Source: Candidatus Chloroploca asiatica
GTDB lineage: Bacteria; Chloroflexota; Chloroflexia; Chloroflexales; Chloroflexaceae
NCBI RefSeq assembly: GCF_002532075.1
Contig: NZ_LYXE01000122.1
Span: 1 to 37,847, forward strand
Reading direction: 5' to 3'
Length of the DNA stretch: 37,847 nucleotides
Under the pieces are notes generated by a model, which saw nothing but the letters and a program-made list of their open reading frames with translations, was not told where the DNA came from and ran no database searches. Shown here piece by piece: positions 30,658 to 37,847 of this stretch. A program made the translations under genes and the position numbers. Numbering within the stretch: position 1 is the first letter of the stretch; every line of letters starts with the position of its first letter.

Positions 30658-33399
30658 ATGTCTCCCCAACAAACAGAGGGCAACCTGCCCGTAAAGCAGC
30701 GTGATGAGGCGATCATCTGGCATACCGACGACGAGGAGCAGGTGCTGCAACGTCTTGAAACGTCGCTCCAGGGTTTGCCTCGTGAACGCATTGCTGAGTT
30801 GCAAGCTCGCTATGGTAAAAACACCTTTCCCTCGCAAGAGCCGATGCCCCTCTGGAAGATTATTCTCCACCAGTTCCTGAGTCCGCTGATCTATATTTTG
30901 CTCGCCGCCGCCGCAATTTCGCTCTTTCTGGGCGAGTATACCGATGCCGGGTTCATTATTGTCGTGCTCGCCATCAATGCCGCTCTAGGAACCTATCAAG
31001 AATGGCGCGCTGAACAAAATGCCGCCGCCCTGCAAAGCCTCTTGAAGATTTATGCGCGCGTGCGCCGCGATGGAAAAGAGGAGCGGATCGAGGCGGAAGA
31101 ACTGGTACCCGGCGATCTTATTGTGCTTGAGTCGGGCGACCGCGTGCCCGCAGATGTCCGGTTCCTCAAGGCCAATAACTTGACCGTTGACGAATCATTC
31201 CTGACTGGTGAGTCGATCGCTGCCGATAAGCGTGTCGGGCCACTTATCGAGGCCGATCTTCCCGTCAGTGACCGCGATAATATGGGCTACGCTGGCGCAA
31301 CCGTGCTCTCGGGGCGGGCGCAAGGGGTCGTCGTTGCGACTGGGCTCCAGACCGAGATTGGGAAGATCGCTGAGGCAACGACGAGCGGTGAGGCGACCAA
31401 AGCCCCGCTGGTGATCCGGATGGATCGTTTTGTCCGCTATATCAGCGTTGCGGTGCTCGTGGCGATGGTGGCAATGATCGTGATTGCGATGGCTCAGGGT
31501 GAACCCTTTGCCGAGATCTTTTTCCTGGCGGTTGCCCTTGCCGTTTCGGCGATCCCCGAGGGGTTACCAGTTGCGTTGACGGTGGCCCTCTCGATTGCGG
31601 TGAATCGGATGGCAAAACGCCGCGTCATTGTGCGCAAGATGACAGCCGTCGAGGGTCTCGGCAGTTGTACCCTGATTGCAAGCGATAAGACAGGTACGCT
31701 GACCGTCAATAAGCAGACGATTAAGGCGCTCGAGACAGTGTCGGGTGAGCAGTTTACGCTGACGGGCGAAGGCTATAGTGGCGAAGGCGAGGTGCGACGG
31801 GCCGATGAGCAACCAGTGAGTGAGGCCCAACGAACCTGGATCGAACGTCTCGCCCGTGCCGGTGTACTCTGCAATGAGGGCGATCTGCGGCGAACCGAGC
31901 AAGGCTGGACGTCGTCGGGCGATGCGGTGGATATCGCGTTTCTTGCCCTTGGTTATAAGGTCGGCTTTGAGCCTCAGGATCTCTATAATTCAGTCACCAC
32001 GCTGCACGAGATCCCCTTCGAGTCAGAGCGTCAGTATGCGGCGCGGATCTATCGCGAGGGCGACCAGACGATGATTGCGGTCAAAGGGGCCGCCGAACGG
32101 CTCTTGCCCTTCTGCCAGCAGGCCCTTGGTCTGGATAGTGAAGCACTTCCCCTCGATCATACGGCCATCGAGCAGCAGGTGATACGGATGGCCGATGCGG
32201 GCTACCGGGTGCTGGCAGTGGCGACGAGTCACGTGCCCGAGAAGCTGGATGGCACGACGATTGATGATGCGACGATGCCGCCGCTGACGCTGCTCGGTCT
32301 CGTTGGCATGATCGACCCGCTGCGGCCCGAGGTGATCGACGCGGTGCATACCTGCCAACGTGCCGGGATCAAGGTAGCGATGATTACCGGCGATCACCCG
32401 GCGACGGCCCTGGCGATTGCGCGTGAGCTCGGCATTGCCCAAGAGCGCAGCGATGTGGTGGTTGGCCGCGATCTGCCTGACGTTGAAACAGGCACCGATC
32501 TCGCCTTTGTCAAGGCCGTCCGCGAAGCCGAAGTCTTTGCCCGTGTAGCGCCACTGCAAAAACTGCGCATTGTTGAGGCAAAACGCGCCCTTGGTCATTT
32601 TGTCGCCGTGACTGGCGATGGCGTCAATGATGCGCCAGCGCTGCGGGCCGCTAATATCGGCGTCGCGATGGGCTCGGGTACCGATGTTGCCAAAGATACG
32701 GCCTCGATCATCGTGACCGATGACAACTTTGCCTCGATTGTCGAGGGGGTCGAAGAGGGGCGTTATGCCTATGACAATGTGCGGAAAGTCATCTACCTGC
32801 TCATCTCAACCGGGGCCGCCGAGATTGCGCTCTTCCTGATTGCGTTGTTGGTCGGTCTTCCCCTGCCCTTGCTCGCCGTGCAGATCCTGTGGCTCAATCT
32901 GGTCACCAACGGCATTCAGGGTGTTGCGCTCGCCTTTGAAGAGGGGGAACCTGGGGCAATGCAACGCCCGCCCCGCGATCCGAGTGAGGGCATCTTCAAC
33001 CCGCTGATGATCCAACAGACCCTGATCTCCGCTGGGGTCATGTTCGGGGCCACGCTTGCGGTCTGGTACTGGCTGCTCGAGCAGGGCGTAGACCAGGATT
33101 ACGCGCGCAATCTCTTGCTACTGTTGATGGTGCTCTTCCAGAATGTCCACGTCTTCAACTGCCGCTCTGAGTATACCTCGGCCTTCCGCATCCCGTTGCA
33201 GCGGAATCCCGTGCTGATCGTCGGCGTCTTTGCCGCCCTCGGTTTGCATGTGCTCTCGATGTACCTTCCCTTTATGCAAGGACTGCTGGGGATCGCGCCC
33301 GTGACCCTGACCGAGTTTTTTGCCCTTCTGGCAATTGCCTTGAGCATCTTGCTCGTGCTCGAGATCTTCAAACTCATCAAGCAACGCGCCATGAGATGA
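30658..33399 (+). CDS. P2-type cation-transporting ATPase
   Basis: A 913-residue P-type ATPase. It has an N-terminal cation-ATPase domain (about 20-65), the actuator TGES (183-186), the PEGLP motif of M4 (300-304), the phosphorylated Asp343 in SDKTGTLT, TGDGVNDAPALRAAN (about 656-670), and C-terminal helices with LWLNLVTNGIQGVALAFEEG (M6). The PEGLP motif and lack of Cys-Pro-Cys or heavy-metal domains exclude soft-metal pumps and point to Na+, Ca2+ or H+-type transport. The M6 'T-N-G' in place of SERCA 'T-D-G' leaves the ion open. ATG 30658 has only a weak ribosome site. A leader hairpin upstream may control it; an intrinsic terminator ends it. Confidence 0.92.
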   Translation: MSPQQTEGNLPVKQRDEAIIWHTDDEEQVLQRLETSLQGLPRERIAELQARYGKNTFPSQEPMPLWKIILHQFLSPLIYILLAAAAISLFLGEYTDAGFIIVVLAINAALGTYQEWRAEQNAAALQSLLKIYARVRRDGKEERIEAEELVPGDLIVLESGDRVPADVRFLKANNLTVDESFLTGESIAADKRVGPLIEADLPVSDRDNMGYAGATVLSGRAQGVVVATGLQTEIGKIAEATTSGEATKAPLVIRMDRFVRYISVAVLVAMVAMIVIAMAQGEPFAEIFFLAVALAVSAIPEGLPVALTVALSIAVNRMAKRRVIVRKMTAVEGLGSCTLIASDKTGTLTVNKQTIKALETVSGEQFTLTGEGYSGEGEVRRADEQPVSEAQRTWIERLARAGVLCNEGDLRRTEQGWTSSGDAVDIAFLALGYKVGFEPQDLYNSVTTLHEIPFESERQYAARIYREGDQTMIAVKGAAERLLPFCQQALGLDSEALPLDHTAIEQQVIRMADAGYRVLAVATSHVPEKLDGTTIDDATMPPLTLLGLVGMIDPLRPEVIDAVHTCQRAGIKVAMITGDHPATALAIARELGIAQERSDVVVGRDLPDVETGTDLAFVKAVREAEVFARVAPLQKLRIVEAKRALGHFVAVTGDGVNDAPALRAANIGVAMGSGTDVAKDTASIIVTDDNFASIVEGVEEGRYAYDNVRKVIYLLISTGAAEIALFLIALLVGLPLPLLAVQILWLNLVTNGIQGVALAFEEGEPGAMQRPPRDPSEGIFNPLMIQQTLISAGVMFGATLAVWYWLLEQGVDQDYARNLLLLLMVLFQNVHVFNCRSEYTSAFRIPLQRNPVLIVGVFAALGLHVLSMYLPFMQGLLGIAPVTLTEFFALLAIALSILLVLEIFKLIKQRAMR

Positions 33400-33416
33400 G
33401 AGACTTCTCATCTTTT
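33394..33416 (+). terminator. Intrinsic terminator of the cation ATPase
   Basis: AGATGAG pairs with CTCATCT around AGACTT and is followed by TTT. It overlaps the stop codon. Confidence 0.8.
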
Positions 33417-33426
33417 AGCAACGGTC

Positions 33427-33489
33427 TAGCCAAAGCTGTGCAAATATGGTACAAATAGGTGTGCATTATGCACACCTATTGCACAGCTT
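33427..33489 (+). promoter_or_regulatory. SDR gene promoter with nested palindromic operator
   Basis: A weak -35 TAGCCA (33427-33432) and -10 TACAAA (33450-33455) are 17 bases apart. AAGCTGTGCA (33433-33442) pairs with TGCACAGCTT (33480-33489), and ATAGGTGTGCA (33455-33465) with TGCACACCTAT (33469-33479). This places four TGTGCA half-sites around the promoter. An AAAGGA ribosome site follows. Confidence 0.65.
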
Positions 33490-33502
33490 AAAGGAATGAC
33501 CA

Positions 33503-34231
33503 ATGCAATTAGCCCAGCAGATAGCCTTGGTGACAGGCGGCGGGCGGGGGCTTGGCCGGTCGATGGCTCTGGCCCTGGCGCACGAGGGTGCGATGGTTGT
33601 CGTGGCCGCACGCACGGCTGATGAGATCACCGAGACAGTGTGGCTCATCGAAGAGCAAGGCGGCAAAGGTTTCGCCCTACCCGTTGATGTGCGCGACTCT
33701 GCACAGGTTTCAGGTCTCGTTGCACAGGTTTACGAGCAACTCGGGCCAATCAAGATCCTGATCAACAGCGCAGGCGTTGGTCTGCGTGCGCCCATCACCG
33801 AGACAAGTGAGGCGCAGTGGGATCTCGTCGTCGATACCTTGCTCAAAGGCACCTTTCTGGTGGCGAGCGCGGTGCTCCCGCAGATGATCGCATCTGGTGG
33901 CGGCAATATTATTAATCTCGGGGCGCCGCTTGAACGGATCGTGACCCCGGGTTTTGCGGCTTATTACGCGGCAAAATGTGGGGTCGACGGGCTGACGCGC
34001 ATTATGGCGAAGGATCTCCGTCGTCACGGGGTAAATGTCAATACCCTGCACCCCGGCGGTTTTGTCGATACCCAGATGGTACGTTCAACCGTGCCTGAAG
34101 TCCGTACTGGTCTGCTGTCACCCGACGAAATTGGTCGGGTTGCCGTGGCCCTGGCGAGCCTGCCTCCCCGTAGCCAGACGGGGCAGACAGTCGACGCACA
34201 TACCTGGCAAACCGAAAAAGATGAAAATTAG
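33503..34231 (+). CDS. Short-chain dehydrogenase/reductase
   Basis: A 242-residue SDR with a cofactor-binding TGGGRGLGRS (about 11-20), AARTADE (favouring NADP), the structural INSAGVG (about 89-95) and the active-site YYAAKCG (Tyr and Lys about 154-158). The Ser that should sit about 13-14 residues before the Tyr ('I-N-x-S-S') is replaced: NIINLGAPLERIV. The classical Ser-Tyr-Lys triad is thus incomplete. Best described as an SDR-fold oxidoreductase of unknown substrate. The promoter contains an unusual double palindrome with TGTGCA half-sites, implying regulated expression. Confidence 0.85.
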   Translation: MQLAQQIALVTGGGRGLGRSMALALAHEGAMVVVAARTADEITETVWLIEEQGGKGFALPVDVRDSAQVSGLVAQVYEQLGPIKILINSAGVGLRAPITETSEAQWDLVVDTLLKGTFLVASAVLPQMIASGGGNIINLGAPLERIVTPGFAAYYAAKCGVDGLTRIMAKDLRRHGVNVNTLHPGGFVDTQMVRSTVPEVRTGLLSPDEIGRVAVALASLPPRSQTGQTVDAHTWQTEKDEN

Positions 34232-34244
34232 GGCAGACAAAGGC

Positions 34245-34272
34245 TTGACAAATCCTGTGCAAAGTATAGAAT
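34245..34272 (+). promoter_or_regulatory. Promoter of the sigma factor transcription unit
   Basis: TTGACA (34245-34250), 16 bases, TAGAAT (34267-34272). The spacer contains CCTGTGCA (34254-34261) three bases after the -35 box, as in the tpx promoter. Confidence 0.7.
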
Positions 34273-34339
34273 AGATGGTATACCAATTGTTGAAACCCCG
34301 ATATCACGCACATCAACCAACCAGGGGGTGACAACAAAC

Positions 34340-34423
34340 ATGAACGCACCAGATAGCACCAGGATGTATAAGCTCCGCCCATTGACTCAGGAGAAGAAGC
34401 CGTGGGTACCTTCCAAAAAATGA
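34340..34423 (+). CDS. Upstream ORF (27 codons) overlapping the sigma factor start
   Basis: ATG 34340 is preceded by AGGGGGTG about ten bases upstream. The peptide is basic and polar (ends in QEKKPWVPSKK) with no known motif. Its TGA stop (34421-34423) overlaps an in-frame ATG of the sigma gene (34420-34422) as ATGA. This fits a short coupled leader peptide, but chance cannot be excluded. Confidence 0.4.
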   Translation: MNAPDSTRMYKLRPLTQEKKPWVPSKK

Positions 34424-35466
34424 ATGAGCGTACAGAAGTTCTTGAGCAGAACTTTTCCGAAGATGTGCAGGAAGATGGCGGGGCATGGGGAAGCGAGCCA
34501 GAAGAGCTCGAACTCGAAGAGCTTGAAGTCGAAGAAGTCGAGAGTAGTGATAACGAGCCTGTCGAAGACTCGGTTCAACTGTATCTGCACGAGATCGGCC
34601 AGGTTGCTCTGTTGACTGCGACCGAAGAGCGTGAACTTGCCATGCAAATTACCCGGGGCAAAGAGGCCCGGATGCGCATTAATAATGAAGATTATCGCAA
34701 TGGACGTGAACGTTTTCAACTTGAGCAGGACGTTGCGCGTGGCGAAGATGCCCGCCGTAAGCTGATCCAGGCTAATTTGCGCCTCGTGGTCAGTGTGGCG
34801 AAAAAATATATTGGGAGTCCGATGGCCTTTATGGATCTTGTCCAGGAGGGCAACATCGGGTTGATGCGGGCCGTCGAAAAGTTTGATTATACCAAGGGGA
34901 ACCGCTTCAGCACCTACGCAACCTGGTGGATCCGCCAGGCCGTAACCCGCTCGATCGCCGAGCAGAGCAGGCTCATTCGCCTGCCCGTCCACCTGAGTGA
35001 GTCGATTGTCCATCTGCGGCGGGCGATCTACCGGCTTGAACAGCAACTCGAGCGCGAGCCAACCGCCGAGGAACTGGCCCATGCTCTGGGGATGAGCCTG
35101 CGCAAGGTCAAGCGCCTGCTCCAGGCTTCCACGCAGCCAGTCTCACTGGAACAACCGTTGAATAACGAGAGCGAGGGCCGCGTCAGTGAAGTGCTGGCTG
35201 ACGAAAGCCTTGAGACACCAATGGAGATTGCGGCGCAAAATATGCTGCACGCAGAACTCAATGCAGCCCTGAACGACCTGCCCGAACGCGAGCGCAAGAT
35301 CCTCCAGTTGCGGTATGGCCTCCTTGATGGGCAGCGACGCACGCTGGAAGAGGTCGGGGTCGCCTTTGGTATCACCCGCGAACGCACGCGCCAGATCGAA
35401 GCCGAAGCAATGCGCCGCCTCCGCCACCCCAGTGTTGGGATGCGCCTCCACGGCTACCTCGATTAG
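34402..35466 (+). CDS. Sigma-70 family RNA polymerase sigma factor (primary type)
   Basis: A 354-residue sigma factor of group 1/2 type. An acidic N-terminus (about 13-55) is followed by region 1.2 (DSVQLYLHEIGQVALLTATE, about 57-76), and region 2 with the core-binding and -10 contacts from ANLRLVVSVAKKYIGS to FSTYATWWIRQAVTRSI. Region 3 is present, and region 4 (LPERERKILQLRYGL to ITRERTRQIEAEAMRRLRHP) ends the protein. Region 1.1 is absent or much shortened, as in many Chloroflexota primary-like sigmas. The start may be GTG 34402 (AGGAG eight bases upstream) or ATG 34420, which overlaps the stop of the upstream ORF. It may be the housekeeping sigma (sigA) or a paralogue, so no symbol is given. 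Confidence 0.92.
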   Translation: MGTFQKMNERTEVLEQNFSEDVQEDGGAWGSEPEELELEELEVEEVESSDNEPVEDSVQLYLHEIGQVALLTATEERELAMQITRGKEARMRINNEDYRNGRERFQLEQDVARGEDARRKLIQANLRLVVSVAKKYIGSPMAFMDLVQEGNIGLMRAVEKFDYTKGNRFSTYATWWIRQAVTRSIAEQSRLIRLPVHLSESIVHLRRAIYRLEQQLEREPTAEELAHALGMSLRKVKRLLQASTQPVSLEQPLNNESEGRVSEVLADESLETPMEIAAQNMLHAELNAALNDLPERERKILQLRYGLLDGQRRTLEEVGVAFGITRERTRQIEAEAMRRLRHPSVGMRLHGYLD

Positions 35467-35472
35467 GGATTT

Positions 35473-35530
35473 GACGCAAAGGCGCAAAGGTTTGATGGAT
35501 GTGGATCCACAATCTTTGCGCCTTTGCGTC
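35473..35530 (+). terminator. Long hairpin after the sigma factor gene
   Basis: GACGCAAAGGCGCAAAG (35473-35489) pairs exactly with CTTTGCGCCTTTGCGTC (35514-35530). The loop itself holds the palindrome TGTGGATCCACA. No T-run follows. Confidence 0.65.
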
Positions 35531-35619
35531 TTTGCGTCAATAAGGTTGGGCGTAGCAGCGATGGGGACTACGTTGCGACCAACAGATGCACAGGGGCTGC
35601 TGCGCCCCTACTTGCGCCC

Positions 35620-36096
35620 CTACGTTTTTGCTTGGCATGTTGCACAGAGGCCAAATAGCTCAACAATATGGCCTTGTACCTGAAACCCCTGGGCTTCCAA
35701 CATGCTGGTCAAGCTTTCGATCATGGCGCAGCCTTCAAACATCAAGAGAGCGCCACAACGGGTACAGACGGCATGGTGGTGGTGGCCCGGCAGGGTGCGC
35801 GCATAGGTATAATCGCCTCGCTCAGTCTGAACGCGCGCCAACCAGCCCTGGTCGCGCAGCCATTCGACCGCGCGATAGGCGGTCGCACGACCAACGCTGG
35901 CCGGTTGGGGACTCAGCGCTGCTGTCAGAGCCTCGGCGCTAAACGGCGTATGCTGCGCGGCAATCCACCGCACAATGGCCTGACGCGGCGCAGTCAGACG
36001 TTGCCCATCAAGCTGCAACGCTGCCAGCACCTGTTGCTGCCACTCGCGCTCACTCAACTCAATGACGGCACCATCCTCATGGCAAGGCTCACTCAT
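35620..36096 (-). CDS. Fur-family transcriptional regulator
   Basis: A 158-residue regulator of the Fur/Zur/PerR superfamily. The winged-helix is about 20-90 (LDGQRLTAPRQAIVRWIAAQ, then GRATAYRAVEWLRDQGWLA). The metal-binding and dimer domain follows, with PGHHHHAVCTRCGAL (four His, Cys-x2-Cys) and a C-terminal CATC. The two Cys pairs suggest a structural zinc site. Whether it senses iron, zinc or peroxide cannot be read. The start is ATG 36096; an upstream in-frame ATG at 36156 would overlap the FmdB gene by 34 bases. Its location next to tpx would fit peroxide or metal stress, but this is only context. Confidence 0.88.
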   Translation of the reverse strand: MSEPCHEDGAVIELSEREWQQQVLAALQLDGQRLTAPRQAIVRWIAAQHTPFSAEALTAALSPQPASVGRATAYRAVEWLRDQGWLARVQTERGDYTYARTLPGHHHHAVCTRCGALLMFEGCAMIESLTSMLEAQGFQVQGHIVELFGLCATCQAKT

Positions 36097-36122
36097 CGTG
36101 GTACGCTTGTCGCATCCCTGGC

Positions 36123-36368
36123 CTACGAGCGGCGACGTGGACGACAGCAACTGCACGCGGGACCGTGCATTGCCCGTGCAACCTGCTCAGGCGAGGCATA
36201 GCGGATAGGGGCTGGATCTTGGCGGGCAGGGGAAGCAATGTTTGCGACCTGACGCAGACACAACCCATGACAGATAGGGCACTCAACAGGATCGTCGGCG
36301 CGCCATGCAGCGCGTAGTTCTTCGAGTTCGATATCACATTCGGGGCAGAGGTAGATGTACAGTGGCAT
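36123..36368 (-). CDS. FmdB-family zinc ribbon protein
   Basis: An 81-residue protein beginning MPLYIYLCPECDIELEELRA with a second pair CPIC about 22 residues later, the Cys-x2-Cys/Cys-x2-Cys zinc ribbon of the FmdB family. The C-terminal CSCCRPRRRS is Cys- and Arg-rich. Such small proteins are common, often of unknown function. No ribosome site is clear before ATG 36368. It lies between tpx and the Fur-family gene in the same direction and could be cotranscribed. Confidence 0.85.
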   Translation of the reverse strand: MPLYIYLCPECDIELEELRAAWRADDPVECPICHGLCLRQVANIASPARQDPAPIRYASPEQVARAMHGPACSCCRPRRRS

Positions 36369-36402
36369 ATTTTTGTTGGGGTAGGCCCCACACCCTGTTT
36401 TT

Positions 36403-36439
36403 TGTTCTGCGCTGGCGGCTCTGCCGCCAACACAGAACA
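36403..36439. terminator. Hairpin between tpx and the FmdB gene
   Basis: TGTTCTG and TGGCGGC pair with GCCGCCA and CAGAACA around TCT. The 3' side on the minus strand is A-rich rather than T-rich, so it would not be a standard terminator of tpx. Confidence 0.45.
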
Positions 36440-36458
36440 AGCAAGCGTCCTTGAAAGA

Positions 36459-36974
36459 TTACGCGACGAGCTTGTGAAGTGCTGCAAGGGCGGCGTCGTA
36501 GTCGGGCTCGGTGCCGGCAGCCGGTACATATTCAACATACTGGATCACGCCAGCGCTGTCAACGACAAATACGGCCCGACTCTCAAGGCGAAAGGCTTTC
36601 AGGTAGGTGCCGTAGCTCTGCGCGAAGCTCATCGCTTGGTGATCCGAGAGGGTCTGGATCGTCTCAGCACCAGCACTGCTGCACCAGCGCGCCTGGGCAA
36701 ACGGAAGATCGGCGCTGACGGTAATGAAACTGACCTTGTCCCCTAGGGTGGCTGCTGCCTCGTTGAAGCGTAGCGTCTGCTTGTTGCAGACACCGGTATC
36801 AAGCGAAGGCACGACACTGATGACAAGGGGCTTGCCAGCAAAAGCGGCCATGGTCACCGGCTTGAGTTTCGCACTGAGCAACGTGAAATCAGGAGCGGCA
36901 TCACCCGGCTTCAACTCGGGGCCAAACAGACTTTGCAAACCAAAAAAATTAAAGGTTTCGGGGCGTTCGATCAT
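36459..36974 (-). CDS. tpx: Thiol peroxidase (Tpx-type peroxiredoxin)
   Basis: A 171-residue atypical 2-Cys peroxiredoxin that reduces hydrogen and lipid peroxides. The peroxidatic Cys63 lies in VPSLDTGVCNKQT and the resolving Cys98 in ARWCSSAGAE, the spacing typical of Tpx. GDAAPDF at 24-30 and VVDSAGVIQYVEYVP in the C-terminal half match the family. AAGGAG lies eight bases before ATG 36974. Its promoter carries the CCTGTGCA box shared with the sigma gene. Confidence 0.95.
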   Translation of the reverse strand: MIERPETFNFFGLQSLFGPELKPGDAAPDFTLLSAKLKPVTMAAFAGKPLVISVVPSLDTGVCNKQTLRFNEAAATLGDKVSFITVSADLPFAQARWCSSAGAETIQTLSDHQAMSFAQSYGTYLKAFRLESRAVFVVDSAGVIQYVEYVPAAGTEPDYDAALAALHKLVA

Positions 36975-37021
36975 GAAGGTGCTCCTTATATAGACAACTC
37001 ATAACTATCGCTACTCTACTG

Positions 37022-37051
37022 ATTGTAGACGCTATGCACAGGTTTTGTCAA
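37022..37051 (-). promoter_or_regulatory. tpx promoter
   Basis: On the minus strand TTGACA (37051-37046), 18 bases, TACAAT (37027-37022). CCTGTGCA (37042-37035) starts three bases after the -35 box. Confidence 0.78.
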
Positions 37052-37057
37052 CTAAAC

Positions 37058-37711
37058 ATGATGAACACATCAGAGGCAACAGTAACGGCAGTTGTGCTGG
37101 CCGGGGGAGTGAGCAGACGGCTGGGGATCGACAAGCGGCGTTTGCGGTTGTGGGGTAACGCTGGGCCAACCCTGCTCGGGCATACGCTCGCGGTGGTGGC
37201 ACCGTTGTGTGCCGAGGTTGTCGTGGTGTTGAATGATGCCTCGGCCTGGCCCGACCTGAAGGTCCGCACGGCACCCGACATCTATCCTGATGGTGGTGCG
37301 CTGGGTGGCATCTACAGTGGCCTGCAGGCCATCACCACACCTTATGCGCTTGTTGTGGCCTGTGATATGCCGTTGCTCAACCAGTCACTGCTTGCCGCCA
37401 TGCTGGACTGGCCGCGCAATTATGACCTGCTCGTGCCGCGCCACGCCCTCCCGTCCACGACGCGCAACCAGGCTGGCTTCGAACCACTCCACGCGATCTA
37501 CCGCGATACCTGCCTTGAGCCAATGCGCCAGGTACTGGAAGCAGGTCAACGGCGCATTATTGATGTCTATCCTCGGCTTGACGTTACCTGCATCGAACCA
37601 GAAGTCTGGCAACGCTACGATCCCGCTGGACATAGCCTGCGGAGCCTCAATACGCCAAGCGACCTGGCCGAGCTTCAGGCCCTTATATCATTTTACATCA
37701 ATACCAGTTGA
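37058..37711 (+). CDS. mobA: Molybdenum cofactor guanylyltransferase
   Basis: A 217-residue nucleotidyltransferase that attaches GMP to molybdopterin for certain molybdoenzymes. VVLAGGVSRRLGIDKRRL (GTP-binding Gly-rich loop and Lys), a Gly-rich DGGALGGIYSGL (about 77-88), and ACDMPLL (metal-binding Asp, about 101-107) are present, and the C-terminal 'NTPSDLAE' matches 'N-(T/I)-(P/N)-x-x-(D/E)'. ATG 37058 or 37061 are both possible; the open frame back to 37034 lies within the tpx promoter. No ribosome site is clear. No other molybdenum genes are in view. Related MobA-like nucleotidyltransferases exist, so function is likely but not certain. Confidence 0.85.
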   Translation: MMNTSEATVTAVVLAGGVSRRLGIDKRRLRLWGNAGPTLLGHTLAVVAPLCAEVVVVLNDASAWPDLKVRTAPDIYPDGGALGGIYSGLQAITTPYALVVACDMPLLNQSLLAAMLDWPRNYDLLVPRHALPSTTRNQAGFEPLHAIYRDTCLEPMRQVLEAGQRRIIDVYPRLDVTCIEPEVWQRYDPAGHSLRSLNTPSDLAELQALISFYINTS

Positions 37712-37743
37712 TTTTATGGATGCTCCCAGCAAGTCAAGCAAAC

Positions 37744-37847
37744 AGGGCGATTGCATCTTTCGTGCATGCACCCCACCAGGGCACCCGCCAGGGGTGCCCG
37801 TACACCGGGGTACACCAGGCCCGGCCCCCGGCCCTGTCCCCCACCAG
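37744..37847 (+). repeat. Dispersed repeat element, copy 4 (truncated by window end)
   Basis: Begins AGGGCGATTGCATCTTTCG and continues with GCACCCCACCAGGGCACC, like the left end of the complete copy at 30147, then a G/C-rich stretch to the window end. The array variant is CCCGCCAGGG, as in copy 1, rather than CCCGCAAGGG. The preceding 32 bases after mobA show nothing. Confidence 0.88.

Overview
The window looks like a chromosomal segment of a Chloroflexota bacterium, most likely a filamentous anoxygenic phototroph of the Chloroflexales. This placement is an inference. It rests on a CruF-type carotenoid gene beside an acyltransferase, a deoxyhypusine-synthase-like enzyme in a purN operon, GC-rich 12-bp 'GGCACCCGCAAG' arrays, and the general gene repertoire. 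No rRNA, phage or complete insertion sequence is present. The window begins and ends inside copies of the same dispersed repeat, which suggests it is a whole assembly contig broken at repeats.

Layout. 1-354: repeat copy 1 and the 3' remnant of a PIN-domain toxin gene. 365-2892 (minus): operon of a deoxyhypusine-synthase-like gene, purN and a degenerate dihydroorotate-dehydrogenase-like gene. 3048-5511: repeat copy 2, then an NfeD-slipin pair. 5807-9108: cruF (plus), facing an acyltransferase, a flavodoxin-fold protein and a leaderless dusB (minus). 9214-9531: an ArsR regulator. 9499-18427 (minus): one long run of eight genes. A hydrogenase/NuoD-like large subunit is followed by four membrane subunits of complex I/group 4 hydrogenase type, then an ABC transporter ATPase and permease, then a flavin monoamine oxidase. 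18551-22482 (plus): argD, purA, sucC. 22697-25899: a small unknown gene, then (minus) a methyltransferase, an SCP2-domain protein, an SH3-domain membrane protein and a glycosyltransferase. 26219-29579 (plus): a NatA/NatB-type ABC transporter with two permeases. 29824-30027: tRNA-Ile(GAT) and tRNA-Ala(TGC). 30146-30397: a complete copy of the repeat element with terminal inverted repeats and a 10-bp direct flanking repeat. 30469-33399: a structured leader and a P2-type cation ATPase. 33503-35466: an SDR oxidoreductase and a primary-type sigma factor with an upstream ORF. 35620-36974 (minus): a Fur-family regulator, an FmdB zinc ribbon and thiol peroxidase. 37058-37711: mobA. 37744-end: repeat copy 4.

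Most interesting points. (1) An energy-converting-hydrogenase-related (Ehr-like) membrane complex. Its large subunit keeps three of four Ni-ligand cysteines, no small or ferredoxin subunit is encoded nearby, and its NuoL-like subunit has lost the conserved lysine/histidine motif. (2) A non-autonomous element bounded by AGGGCGATTGCATC inverted repeats and carrying 12-bp tandem arrays. (3) A hairpin-plus-T-tract leader before the cation ATPase, a riboswitch candidate. (4) A TGTGCA box placed almost identically in the promoters of tpx, the sigma factor and the SDR gene, suggesting a small shared regulon. (5) An ATGA-coupled upstream ORF on the sigma factor gene.
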